64,000 nt of DNA from Endomychus coccineus (Eukaryota > Arthropoda > Insecta > Coleoptera > Endomychidae), in assembly GCA_958510875.1 (NCBI GenBank), contig OY294067.1:259099736-259163735 (forward strand), read 5' to 3'. Below, piece after piece: positions 46,370 through 58,181 of the stretch. The position numbers were made by a program, and so were the translations under genes. The notes beneath the pieces are model-generated. The model did no database searches. It had not been told where the DNA came from and saw only the letters and a program-made list of their open reading frames with translations. Numbering within the stretch: the first letter of the stretch is position 1; each line of letters begins with the position of its first letter.

Positions 46370-47404
46370 TGGTCATTGAAACGATTTGCTTAATTTGAAT
46401 ATTGCATTTCTAATTTGTATATGTGTCAATCTCTCTATTGTTTATTGCGATCATTTCTATGAAAGAAGGAATATGTTTGAACAAATTGATTTCCAATGTT
46501 TTATCACACATAATAAAGTAATAGAAGCAGATAAGATGTTCTGATGCTGAAATATCTGCATCATAATGGCGATAGTGCTATCAATCTGTAATTAACATTA
46601 CATTATCTATAGTATCCTTTAATCGTGTTCGTTAAAAGAACATCATAATAAATTATCCTGGGACAATGTTATATGGCATTTGTTAAAAGAGCAAATACTT
46701 TTATTTGAGAGTTATATCGTTATCAAATCATTAATTTTATTTATACGACCGTTGATCGAAATTCTTAATTTTATGATCACATTCTATTATTATATAATTT
46801 GTCCAGGTCATTATTTTGTTAGAACATCAAGATTCCTATCGATTAAATGAAACAGGTTATATCCAGTTCTATAACGATACACAATTGTAATTTCTTCTAA
46901 CAACTTGTTAAAACACATACGTTTCTAGCGTATCAGAATTTTTGTTTAGATTAATAGTAGATCTCATTTTTTTCGACTCTTTGAATTGATAAGCATAATA
47001 AGCTGTTCGATAGTAGAAACGTTTAAAAAACTTAATATGATGAACTTCTCATTTTATTTGAAACATTGATTGGGAATGCAGAGAAAAAACTACGTCTATT
47101 CAATTGCATAACCTCCAAATATAGAGTATGCATGTGAGTGCAGAAATAGAATGTATGTGTAATAAGTATACATGAATTTGCAGGTTATGAAATAGAATGG
47201 ATGTCGTGGTTTTTCTCTGAATTCCCAATTAGTAATATTTCACGTTGTGCTTTCGAATAAAATGAGAAGCTGGATACTTGCATTTTTTTAAACGTTATTC
47301 GAATCAAACAGGTTATTACGATTATCATTCGAAAGTGACGAAGTATATTGTGAGAATATTATTGAGTTTCCGCGGGTGTTGTATAATATAGTAGATTTCC
47401 GGGT
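46370..47404. other. No gene seen
   Basis: Region of very high A+T with no supportable frame or repeat. Confidence 0.45.
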
Positions 47405-47499
47405 TTTCTTCCGTGTGGTGGAACCACACTAGTCTCTACGACGTTTCGGCAGAATTACATCTGCCATCTTCAGATCTTGCTGCGGCTTGTTGTTACTAG

Positions 47500-48650
47500 A
47501 ACTGAACAGATGCTCCGAGTTCTCGAGGCGTGTTAGTGGGTTCTCTATATACTGTGTGCCCTTAGGAGCAATCTTGCTCCTCCTTCACTAGAACATCTAG
47601 AAACGAGAGCTGATTACATTTTTTCACTTCCATCGTGTACTTCACCTTCTCATGAATATGATTCAGATATTCCAAGATTTTGTGAAGGAATCGTCGATAT
47701 ATCTCAGCCAAAGTTTAGGTTTTAGTGGATCAGACTGCAGTGCCCGGAACTCTGAATCTTCCATGATCAGATTTGCGATGACTGGTGATAGAGGTGATCC
47801 TATTGGTCCTCCTTCGACTTCTCTGTACGGCTGTTCGTAATAGATGGAAAAAGTACTTTTCGGGAAATGTTTCGTGAGGGAAAGAATATGGTCGTCAAGT
47901 TGATATTTCCGCTGGATTATTTCCACTGATACTTCTATGGGTATATTATTGAATAGCGTGTGACATCACAGCTCACCGAAAGATCTCCGGGCTGTATTGT
48001 TTGCCGGCTCTGAAATACTATGCAACGATCAGCGTGCTGGACGTGATTATATGATACCGCGTTCTCTGCTTGGGGTTGGAGTAGCCTAGCTAGATATCGG
48101 AAAAGGGTCTGAAGTGGTTATCACGTGAAACTTACTATGGATCGCAGGGATGTACCGTTCCTATGAAATTTTGGTATACCGTATAATTCAGGACATCTTA
48201 AAGCTTTTTCCCTTGGTAAATTTTGATCTCCTCCTGAACTGGTCTATTCCAGATCGATGATTTTGTAGTGTTTCTCAATAGTGTGGGGAATCTGTGGCGA
48301 AGAATCTTCCAGGAGTATTTCTACTTTCGAATGGTAATCTTCGCTGTCCATAATATTGTTGCGTTTCCTTTATCGGCTAGTAAAATCATGATATTCTCAT
48401 TTTTACGAAGGGTTTTGAGTGATTGCAGCTCCTGGTGCGAGAGATTCTTCCTTCTTCGGCGGTTGGCTGTTTTAAGATATGTGCTGTGTCTTGTCGTATG
48501 CTTTTGGCACTGTTTTGGTCAATTTTGGCTATAGATCATTCTACTCTTCCTATTATATCTCCCCTCGGGATGGTCACCGGTGCTACTGCAAAGTTTCTTG
48601 CCTTTTGCTAAGACAATGGAGAATATATCTAGTAGTTGGCGAGATAGTTT
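47500..48650 (-). pseudogene. Penelope-like reverse transcriptase, frameshifted
   Basis: Minus-strand order: KLSRQLLDIFSIVLAKGK and NFAVAPVTIPREDII-type N-terminal sequence (48650-48560, frame-changed); then ADKGNAT (about 48390), the pattern LPADKGNATVVM; then CPELYGIPKFHRNGTSLRSIV (48210-48140), RT motif with GLPKxH; then YYEQPYREVEGGPIGSPLSP (about 47845-47775) and PKLWLRYIDDSFTKSWNI (47720-47663). The last holds the YxDD catalytic box as YIDD. After a shift, LSFLDVLVKEEQDC-like sequence runs to about 47560. The active-site Asp pair is intact, but frame changes at several places make it a pseudogene. Clearly divergent from the Penelope family at 31 and 60 kb. Confidence 0.8.
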
Positions 48651-48665
48651 ATGTACAACTTTTGT

Positions 48666-49634
48666 ACCGGGATATCAAAAATTATCTTGGTCAAGGGTGG
48701 TTGCGGAATCTAAGACGTGTGTCTCACTTTACGTTTGAAATAATTATGTCACTGTGACACTGACATCATCAATAACCTACAAAGTTGATACCTATTTATT
48801 TCAGTTGTAAAACAATAATGAACTACAAGTTATGAAATAATTATGTGAACTTTGTACGTTTTCAGAGGTCGTGATAGCCACAATCCGGGCCAAAAACTGT
48901 TTTGAAATAGTTAATTTCCCGTAAATCTAATGATGTTTACGTGAGAAGCCCGTAGCACTCGAGTTAGAAAAGTGCAAACTGTTTGTACCTAATACGGCTT
49001 TACGACGACTTTTCGCGTGCCGTTTTCGCTCCATGTAGTTAGATTTAGTATCGGACCGTGCCCGACGGCCCTTCTTCTTTCGATAAATGTTCATCAAATA
49101 GGAAAATTTAATGAAAACAGTTTGAGCTATTTTCAGATCTCAGCTACGCGCGTCTAACGTGCGACGTACCAAAGGGAGTTTTCTCGCGACTAAAATATAC
49201 ACGAAGCGATTAAAAGCTAGCGGCCCATAGCCAAAAACACTTTATTACAACTGGTGCCGGTCGCACGGGGCAAGAAACGGCCCCAAATTAACAAGACCAA
49301 CGTAAAATGTATAATCTCTAACTTACGCGCAGCGAGCTCCTCGAGGCATATGTCAAAATGATTTCGTTCGTAGCCAATTACATAGGACGTACGGCGTTCA
49401 TGCAATTATGTTTTTAGATAATTCGAACCTTCTAATTTCGATAGGTCACGTGAAAATCCCGGAGTCCAAAGCGCTAAAAACTTTTGAGAGTTACAATATT
49501 TGTATAAAATTGCGAAATTTCGCACTTTTAGAAACTTCAAATTAATTATAACATAATTATTTCAAACGTAAAGTAAGACACACGTTTTAGATTCCACAAC
49601 CACCCTTGACCAAGATAATTTTTGATATCCCGGT
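48666..49634. mobile_element. 969-bp element with about 83-bp terminal inverted repeats, non-autonomous
   Basis: ACCGGGATATCAAAAATTAT at 48666 and its inverse ending at 49634 begin inverted repeats running about 83 bp with few mismatches. The interior has more CpG and G+C than its flanks and no credible ORF. It interrupts Penelope coding sequence, so it is an insertion. I cannot see an unambiguous target duplication, and the superfamily is unknown. Confidence 0.75.
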
Positions 49635-49840
49635 CCTTTGACTGGCTTCATATTATCCTTCAACAGAAACTGAAACCGGAGTATGTGAAGAACATCACTT
49701 CTATCTCAATGGTTCAAAACAATAAATCATAAAACATACTTATATATAGAGTATGTTGATTTTCAGATTTCAGCGGTTGTTGTATTTGTTGCATTTCTCA
49801 CGACGTTTTGGTAGAATAAACTCTATCATGGTCAAGTTTT

Positions 49841-50625
49841 GGTGGATTGCTACAGTTCCTTGTTACTCAATGTGAATTGTTGAGTTCAGCTCAATTTGTG
49901 CATTCAGATACACACATTCAATATCAATGTTTAACACTCTCCCGACTTTACAGGCTGATTCTTGGGTTCCAGGTTTACTTTTTGTGGGAATGTGGAAAAG
50001 TCTCCGTACTGAATCGTGTGACTTTTTGCTTCTTCTCTCCATTTTATCTGGTCAAGTCGATGATGGAATCGGCTTCAAGAAACTGGAAAGCTAATATACG
50101 ACATAGTGATGGTCGACAAAGATTAACGAGAGGGAGGACCGTTTTCTGGTTATCACTGCCAAAATAAATGCCTTTTCTTTTTCATCCAGGCTTCATGCAC
50201 TTACTAGGATCTATGTCTCTCTGTTTACTGTCAGGAGAAGATTGCACAAACAAGGTCTTACAGCCAAACAAAGCGCCCGATACCCTTCGCAGAAAGTATA
50301 AGCCAATGTTGCTTGCAGAATTTGTGCAAAGGAGCATCGTTATTGTGGTGTAGAAAAATGGCATCATATCATTCGGTCTGTCACATTATCACATGAGATA
50401 AATGTGGGTTGATATATACGAAAGATCGATGGCAATATCTGTACCTTTCGGAGGCGCCTCTACAACGTGATGTCTTTAACCTCAGGCACTGAGCTGCTCA
50501 TTTTTCTTTATTACTCTATAATGTGCCGAGAACGTCATGTCAGCTAGTAATGGAATGCTTGGAGAAGGAGATTGTAACCGCACAAAACGTTGGGATGTCA
50601 ATTTGTAACCAACCCAAGACGTTGG
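49841..50625. other. No gene seen
   Basis: The 106-codon frame at 49847 starts inside repeat sequence and has no domain. A local repeat of ACGTTGGG lies near 50587-50620. Confidence 0.4.
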
Positions 50626-51989
50626 GCAATTACTCTTCTAAGGATAAACTAATAAGCTCTATTTTATCGCTTGGTTGCCGGCAGCTTCAGTGGAAATGGT
50701 CGTAGGTTATATTTTAGGTATTAAAAATTTGGGCGCCAGAGTATTTTAACCAATCAATGAATTCGTCTATAACTAGGTGATGCAAATACTCAATACCCCA
50801 GGTTAAAATTACCCTGAAAGGAAGAAAATAAAAAGACTTGCACCCAGAATGATGGAAATTTACTTGACACACTAATACTGATACGATTTTTAACAGATCT
50901 TATACCAATGAGGTATGAAGCGAGTGATACAAATATATGTATGGAATTAGTTACTTTAAATCATCTAACACAAGTGAACAGTTGATTGAATTGACATAAT
51001 ATATAATCCTCAGTATTTTTTAAAATTGTTACACCAACTCGATTCGATAATCTGACCTGGTGAGAGTTAATATTACTTCTACTTGAGTGGGGTCCTTGTC
51101 ACACTCATGATACCATTTTATGATACCGTTCCACGATTGTATAGCACAGACAACCAGCGACTCCTAGTGATCGTCCCACAGTAGATGCAAGCCAAATCCC
51201 TCAACGCTTTCTTGCTGAATTTTCCACAACGTACACAAAAGAAAAAAAGAACTACAAGTAGAACTTGAAGAAAAACTGGAACTCGAAGTAAAACTAAAAC
51301 TGGACGTAAAACCCTGAAATTACGAAATGTTCAAACTCTATTGTTCTATTGTCGTCAGCAGACAGACATGAACAAAATACACAACAATGGTTAACAATTA
51401 GAACCAGGTTATGTTCTGTTAGATACCACCTATGAAGGCAATAAATTCCTGTATTTAGTGAATAAAACAAATGGAATTACAAAGATATTTACCTCTAACA
51501 CGATAGAGTTTTTTACTTCTAAAAGACAACTTTTCTATCGTTCCCAAATAGATTCGTCGAAACTAGGTCCAAATCCCAAAAGGTATATCAATTATCCTAT
51601 TAATCACAATGATTCCAATCCAAATCGATAACTGATGTTTTTGTATTCAACAGAAGAATATTCCCATAAATGGGCCCAAGCCACGCTTAGTATCTCCTTC
51701 CTGTTGAATAACCTAAAATCCGACTTTACACTCCAACGAACGGAATAGAAGTGCCCTTTTCCGCATTTCCGGCACCCTCTTTGTCTCCCACAGAACACCC
51801 TCGAAGAGAAGCGGTCACTGACACCGAGCAACCAAGACCCTTACAATATAGGTACGGTCCATGTCTTTCAGAATCTACAGATCATGACTCTTAGAATATA
51901 CCAAATATACGGTCTAACATAGCTGACGTCACAGGAGTTAACCAATTGTCTCCTACCATTTCCAAGCCATGTGGAATTTACACGTTACA
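50626..51989 (-). repeat. LTR-like repeat with leader, copy 1
   Basis: On the minus strand it begins TGTAACGTGTAAATTCCAC at 51989 and runs to a primer-binding-like TGGCGCCCAAAT at 50738-50727, followed by about 100 bp of shared leader. It matches 52521-53640 over most of its length in the same orientation. TGGCGCCC is the start of Lys-type primer sites. There is no gag or pol, so these look like LTR-plus-leader relics. Confidence 0.55.
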
Positions 51990-51992
51990 AAT

Positions 51993-52400
51993 TCATTGGA
52001 ATTTTGCTTAAATGCTTGGAGGTTGTAGGCATCAAGAAATACCCTATTAGCCACGAAGTTTGACAACTTTTCCGTCCGATATAAAACTGACCGGTAGATA
52101 GAGATTCGACAGGTCTCGAGTCTCATAATGAAACGTGACCACCCTGAGGTCGTATAGGCTGCCTACCTGAAAGCTCGTAACAGATGGGATTTTCGATGAG
52201 CCTCGATCATGTGAATATCTGTAGAAAAGGGGAAACGCAGATAATTAAATAGGTTCCTTCTGAATAGAATCTTAGAGCTTCAGCGTATGTTCAGAAGCTG
52301 AACTTCAAACATGTGAGCAGTAGTCTAGGACTGCTCGAATATACGCTTTGTAGATCAAGAGGAGTTGCTGTGGTCTACTGTATTTTTTGAGGGGTGTGGG
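51993..52400 (-). pseudogene. jockey-type RT C-terminal fragment
   Basis: The minus strand reads IYKAYIRAVLDYCSHV (about 52350-52305), then SASEHTLKL.DSIQKEPI, and ends at DAYNLQAFKQNS near 52015. This is the same C-terminal block as in the copies at 1-1030 and 22.0-22.9 kb. It lies directly between the two LTR-like repeats. Confidence 0.7.
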
Positions 52401-52520
52401 GGAATAGAAAACAGAGTTTCTGTGGAGGAGTTTTCGCTATGGATCCCACATGGTCGTTCTATAAGAATGTGCTGTTGGTAGTGATAACGAGCATGAATAT
52501 ATGAAGGATTGTAAGGGTTA

Positions 52521-53640
52521 CAATTTACTCTTACTTAAGGATAAACTCTATTTCATCACTTGGTTGCCGACAGCTACAATGAAGATGGTCGTGGGTTATA
52601 ATTTTAGATGTTAAGAATTCGGGCGCCAGAGTATTTTAACCAACCAATGAATTATGAATATAACTAGGGGATACAAATACTCGAGTCCCCAGGTTAAATT
52701 ACGCTGAAAGAAAAAAATAAAAGACCTGTACCTAGAATGATTGAAATTTACTTTGAAATGCTAATATTGATATAATTTATGACAGACCTTATATTAATGA
52801 CATATGAAGCGAATGAATTGAAATTATGGATGAAGTTAATTGCTTAAATCTTTAAAGAAGTGAACAGTTAAATTAACATAATATACAATACTCAATGATT
52901 ATTTAAATTGTTACATAAAACCACAATCGATAATCTGACCTGGTGAGAGCTGGATGTTGTACTTTCTTGGTTATGAATTATTACTTTTACTTCATGTAGG
53001 AGTTCCTGCCACAATTGTAATACCGTTTCCACGTTTGTACATCACAAGTTAATCCGCGACTCCTAAGTAATCTTTTCCACAGCAGACTCAAACCACCTCA
53101 ATACACTTTTGTTGAATTTTCCACAACACAAAAACTAGAGGAGTAAGAAGAAGAACCCTGAAATCACGAAATGTTCAAACCTCTATTGTTCTACTGTCGT
53201 CAGAAGACAGACATGAACAAAATACATAACAATTGTTGAACAAATTAGGATTAGCCTAAGTCCTGTCAGATATCACCTATGAAGGCATATTAATTCCTGA
53301 AGTTAGTGAACAAATCAAATGGAATTACAAGATAGGGATTTTCCAATTATTCCAATACAAAGCTTGATATCACCTCCCTGTTGAAAAATAACCTAGCGAC
53401 GCTCTTCTCACTTGAACGATTGACCAGAAGTGTCGCCATTTTCTCGCCTTCCGGCTTTCTCATTGTCTCACAGAACACCCTCGAAATAGAAACGGATCTG
53501 ACACCGAACAACCATGACCCTTAGAATATACGGTCCATGACTCTTAGAATATACGGTCCAGCATAGCTGACGTCAAAGGAGTTAACCGATTGTACTACAG
53601 CGGCCATTTCTAAGCCGTTAAGTGGAATTCACATGTCACA
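52521..53640 (-). repeat. LTR-like repeat with leader, copy 2
   Basis: Begins TGTGACATGTGAATTCCAC at 53640 on the minus strand. It has a primer-binding-like TGGCGCCCGAATTC at 52628-52615, followed by leader to about 52521. About 200 bp shorter than copy 1 through internal deletion, and clearly diverged from it. Confidence 0.55.
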
Positions 53641-53960
53641 GGATGAAAGTTTCCCATGTAGGTTGTGGTGTCGGAGTTGGTCAACTGCTTTGGAGATATT
53701 CAATCCTACACCTGGACATTCCTCATATTTTGTTATAATTATTTTGGATATTGGATGAGTTCTATGTTGATTGCTTTTTCATATTACTTCAGAGGTCACT
53801 TATAATAGCGCAATGACTCCATAGTTATGAGGATAGGTCTTTTTCCCATTTTTCGAAATTGGTTGGACTCTACACTGGATACACATTATGAATTTGGCAC
53901 TGCATTTGCCCAATATATCTCGAATGGAATGACCTATTCTTTCACCTGACTGCAATCCTA
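53641..53960 (-). pseudogene. jockey-type RT fragment (upstream portion)
   Basis: Minus-strand MEKAINIELIQ near 53775-53745 equals MEKAISIELIQYLE of the 22-kb copy. Flanking sequence fits the same RT region. Together with 51993-52400 it suggests one jockey copy split by the LTR-like repeat 52521-53640. Confidence 0.6.
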
Positions 53961-54959
53961 TAATGATCCGTCTCAAAAGACATCAATGATAGAAATCGTG
54001 AAGAACTTGCTTTATTACATAACTCAATCATACTTCTAACGGTAATGTAATTTTTATTCCTAAATGATGAGTATTTTTTTCGCTATTCAAATTAGTCACT
54101 CCAAGAAACGCGCAGTGTTACCATATGTCTTTGATATAATTATATGATATACTAATGTCCGAATCCGAGATCGCATGGTTTTGCTGAATATATTCTTAAT
54201 ATAATATGTCTATAATATGTTTACATGACTCATATAGATACAATGAAATTCACCTTCAAAAGTTGTTATTGTCATAATGTTTCTTTAGGATGACATTAGT
54301 GGTTAGGTGTCTTTTAGGCATCGAGGTTTTTATAATAGTGGTAAGTGATGCTATGTTCCTGCTTTTTTTCAACAGATAGAGATAGATGTGCTCATATGTC
54401 CGTGGAATGATTTCAATAGGTCTGCCAGAAATGATTCAGTCATAATCCATAACCGTCAAGTTGTGTAATGTTTTCTCAACTCAATGACCATTAATTGATG
54501 AATGAATATGAAAAAAAATCGTTATTTCATAATATGTTTCAAATAGAAATTCAACAGTTCCCATTGTGTTATCTTCTTGCTTTTAACTTTCGTAACACGA
54601 GAGCTTTGTAATTATAAACAAATTTATCACAAGTTGGCAATACATTAGGTTAAATTTTTCCCTAGGGTGTAGTGACTTAGCTGGAAATACGGTTTTTATT
54701 CCTTTTAAATGGTATCTACTTCGTAATCGCATACTTTTACTTATACGGTTTGTTTACATTTAGAAGAAATCGTGAAACCTTGAAAGCAGCTGGGATTTAA
54801 TTTGCTCATTATTTTGTTTCGCTCCTATTTATACTCTTCCATGACAAACTTATACAAACATTGTGAATGAAAGGAATGTTCCTTAGATGGTTATGGTTTC
54901 ATAATAGCGAAACATTATTTATTGATATAATGAAACACATAATAATTTCCTTTCATATT
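53961..54959. other. No gene seen
   Basis: AT-rich sequence without recognised features. Confidence 0.4.
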
Positions 54960-55737
54960 TTGGTTCTATAAGTGAAAAAATCGCAGACAAATTGTCTCAC
55001 ATTTTATTCAGTGCTGAAGATAAAACGGAAAAGATTGATAAACCTGGAGTTGGTGAATTAAACTATTGAGAATGTGGTAACTTTTACATTTGTAGATCAA
55101 GCCGTAATATAAAAATTATATAAGTAATATTTTTGACCTTTTCGACTCAATAAAACGAATTCATGCAACCATATTTTAGAAACAGGACATACTTTGGCAA
55201 ATTAAGATGTACTTAAGATTCTGTCAATTTTTCAGAGTAGAGGTTTCGAATTAAGTGCCCTAAAATCTTTAGAAATGTTAAAGGCATGGAATATAAAAAC
55301 TGCAAAATTTTAATGAACTACAGAATTATTTTCGATGTTTCCAAGATCATGGTTATTCATTAATTTTTTCAAGAGAATATCTACCGCTCGATAGATAAAA
55401 TATTTTGAATTCGACTCACATTATTCTGCTAGGAGATCTATAATGTCCCGAACTATGTGTGACAGTCTACAGAAAAACATTTCATTTGTTTTTATGTAAT
55501 GGAAACTGTACTTTTTTTGCTAGCTGGCGAACCTGTAGTCACGATATTCAGTAGAAAGAGTTTCATTATATCAAGATGATAAACTATCACAAAGTAACGG
55601 CTTCTACCATATATTTTTTGCAATTATTCTTTTTCCTGACCCAAGTAATAATAAATCCTTCTTATGATATAATTTATCAGAGTCAGGGCGATTGAAATTA
55701 ATCGAAAAATAATAACAATAATTTACTGCCAATGAAA
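54960..55737 (+). pseudogene. Penelope-like GIY-YIG endonuclease remnant, tandem copy A
   Basis: Plus-strand frames read ADKLSHILFSAEDKTEKIDK and then KPGVGELNY.ECGNFYICRSSRNIK (about 55025-55110). That is the Cys-bearing linker plus GIY-YIG start of Penelope-like endonucleases (usual CKxCxxxYIGxTxRxxKxR). Further pieces (YFRNRTYFGKL; ...SLEMLKAWN) follow to about 55310. Stops, frameshifts and YIG changed to YIC show decay. A diverged second copy follows immediately. Confidence 0.65.
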
Positions 55738-56500
55738 ATGGCAGACAAATTGTCTCACATTTCATTCAATGCTGAAGATGAAATGGATAAGTTTGGTTAA
55801 CCTTGGAGTTGGTGAATTAAACTATTGAGAGTGTGGTAGCTTTTATATTGGTAGATCAAGTTATAATTAAGTAAGTAACATTTTCGACCTTTTCGACTCA
55901 ATTCATCTTTCAGCAATCGTATTTTAGAAACACTATATACTTCGCCAAATTAAGATGTAGTTAGACTTTGTAAATTTTTCAGAATAGAGGTTTCAAATTA
56001 AATGCCCTAAAAGCAGTAGAAATGTCAAAGGTATGAAAAATAAAGACAGCAAAATTTTTAAATTATCGGTTAGACTTGTACTACAGCATTCTTTTTGATG
56101 GATAAACTATTTTGAACTCGATTCACATTCTTCTGCTAGGCGATCTCTAATGTCTCGAAATATGCGTGATTGTGTCCACATAAGACAATTTACAGAAAAA
56201 CGTATTCTACGTTATTTGTTTTTATATAATAAAAACTATCATTTTTTTGTATCGTTTTGAAGATAGCACGATTGCTATCGAAACTATAGCCACGTTATCG
56301 AGTAAAAGGGGTTTCATTATATTAAGATGATAAATTATCACAAAGAACGGCTTGCACCATCGATTGTTTGCAATTATTCTTATTTTCGTTTGGAATGACG
56401 GAAATTAATAATAAATCCTTTGGTATGATGTAATTTTTCACAGTCGTGGCGATTGAAATTAATGGAAAAGTAATAACAATAATTCACTCACAATGAAAAC
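55738..56500 (+). pseudogene. Penelope-like GIY-YIG endonuclease remnant, tandem copy B
   Basis: Repeats copy A unit for unit: ATGGCAGACAAATTGTCTCA at about 55737, GGTAGATCAAG near 55850, then shared non-coding sequence to about 56480. It has independent substitutions and indels, so the duplication is old. No RT is linked to either copy. Confidence 0.65.
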
Positions 56501-57030
56501 CCAAAAAAAACTTAAGAATATGCAAATATCCTATGTATTTACGTCACAAAAAAAAATGTTTTGGCGTCATAAGTCGCTAATATACAGAAATCTGTAAAAA
56601 TGTCAAATGTTTGGTACCAAATTGGTTGAATTATCTTTTTTCACAATTTTACAACAAACAGTGACGATTGAGATAAGTTAAATAATCACAAGTAGTTTGA
56701 ATGTAGTAATAGCCATGGTAATACGGATTAATTGAGCGTTGAAAAGAAATTATATTCTAATGAAAAGTAAAAAATGCAAGTCAATGAACGTAATAACCAT
56801 GCAGTGGAATTACTTCATATGAGAAACTTTTTTCTCCAAGTATCTATACATCCTCTATACTCTCTATCTGCATCTTTTTTGATAAAAATCAGCTACTAAC
56901 TAGCAATTCGTTATTACTCATACCTCAAACTCTCAAGAATTATACTAGAAAAATGTTGAAACAATTTTTGTAGCGGCCGGCTATTGAGTGGAATTCAATT
57001 GGAAGTAGAGGCCTAGAAATAAAAATCTAT
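56501..57030. other. No gene seen
   Basis: AT-rich spacer. Confidence 0.4.
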
Positions 57031-58181
57031 TCATAGAACTGGTGAGAATGTGTACTCAATTATTGCTTCCGATTTAAATAACTCCAACTTGAAACCCATT
57101 TCTCTATCAGATAACAGATAGACTATAGGAAAATTAAAATTAACCTCAAATATAGCGATTACAAATCTTAGTCGAGGCGAATTAAAATTTTCGTATTCAG
57201 GTACTGCAGGTGATTTACCCGATGCTAATGGTGTTGCTCGGTAACGAAACAGAATGTTGGCTGTCAGAGGCAATAGTTCATCTGCTGCGGCTTTGAGTTT
57301 TTCTTTCAGAGTTTGGATATTGCGCTCCGCGAGTCCGTTGATGGCTATGAATTTCTGAAAAATTCCTCTTTCTGAGCAGTAGAGTTGGAATTCAATGCTT
57401 TCAAAAATAGTGGTGTTGTCGGATACCAGCACTAAGGGATAACCATTCACTGACAATATATTTTCCAGGAGTATGGTGGTGATTGTAGAGGACGGAGCAA
57501 TTTTGAGTATACGATCTTTGGTCCCCTTAGACTTCACACATCAACGCATATAAGGAAATATTGGTTGTTCTTGAATATTTTGATTGTATGTACAGCAAGA
57601 TCCGAGGTCTTATCAACTAATATTGTTAGCTGAATATATTCATATCTGGATGCTTCTAAAGCAGTCGCTTTCTTGATAATCTTCAAAATTCTTGAAATTT
57701 GATTTCTGAATGAACTGCTCACATTTCCAGTCATCCTTCAAGCTTCGAATGAACTGAGCACGTAGAAAAGCGGTGGCACAGTTCTTCAATTTACTCTTAA
57801 GTGTTTTTTGATTGCTGAGTAACATTCAGAAAATAATGCTGCGAGACTACAGCTGAAACTAGAGGTGATAACATCTACTTGAAATAATACAATAATTCGT
57901 TAAGAGGAATATCCTTTATAGGCTTATCAGGGCACAATAGCACGGCAAGGTTGTTGTAGTCCGCAGAACCAATAGATGCACATAGAAACTGTGATTTTTT
58001 TTGTGTTCTCATTCACATTTTTGAAATCTCAATAATCGAATCGCTCCAAATATGAAACAAATCTTTCATTCTTAGAGTTTTAAAAGAAGAAATTTGAAAA
58101 GCTGGCGTTGTGTGATGTTTGATTCCTTCCCAGAATGACTGACACCACTGAAATGAACTTCTGAAATTGATCCTCATCCAT
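57031..58181 (-). pseudogene. Ty3/gypsy-type relic: gag joined directly to integrase
   Basis: The minus strand opens with ATG at 58181 (MDEDQFQKF). After stops and shifts it reads ERFVSYLERFDY and KSQFLCASIGSADYNNLAVL (about 58060-57940), PDKPIKDIPLNELLYYF and FLRAQFIRSLKDDWKCEQFI (to about 57720). These are a typical gypsy gag capsid and its FxxGL end, with ATALEAS-like sequence at about 57665. From 57537 it reads integrase: TITTILLENILSVNGYPLVL, VSDNTTIF (second Asp) and NGLAERNIQTLKEKLKAA (Glu). YRATPLASGKSPA follows. Protease, RT and RNase H are deleted. This family is unrelated in sequence to the intact element at 7-14.8 kb. LTRs were not found. Confidence 0.72.

Larger units (their letters stand above)
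47405..49840 (-). mobile_element. Penelope-like element (second family), interrupted by a TIR element
   Basis: The downstream end (47405-47475) carries a GTGTGG/CCACAC hairpin and a hammerhead-like core. RT coding pieces fill 47500-48650. A 969-bp TIR element interrupts it at 48666-49634. A degenerate copy of the terminus (TTGACC..., ...CCAAAACGTCGTG) lies at about 49797-49834 on the same strand. The GIY-YIG endonuclease is missing between the RT and the downstream terminus. Confidence 0.65.

Noticed and set aside
51604..51831. Cys-containing 75-codon ORF with CxxCGKGHF
   Set aside because: It looks like a zinc knuckle, but it lies within an LTR-like repeat and the second repeat copy does not preserve the frame.
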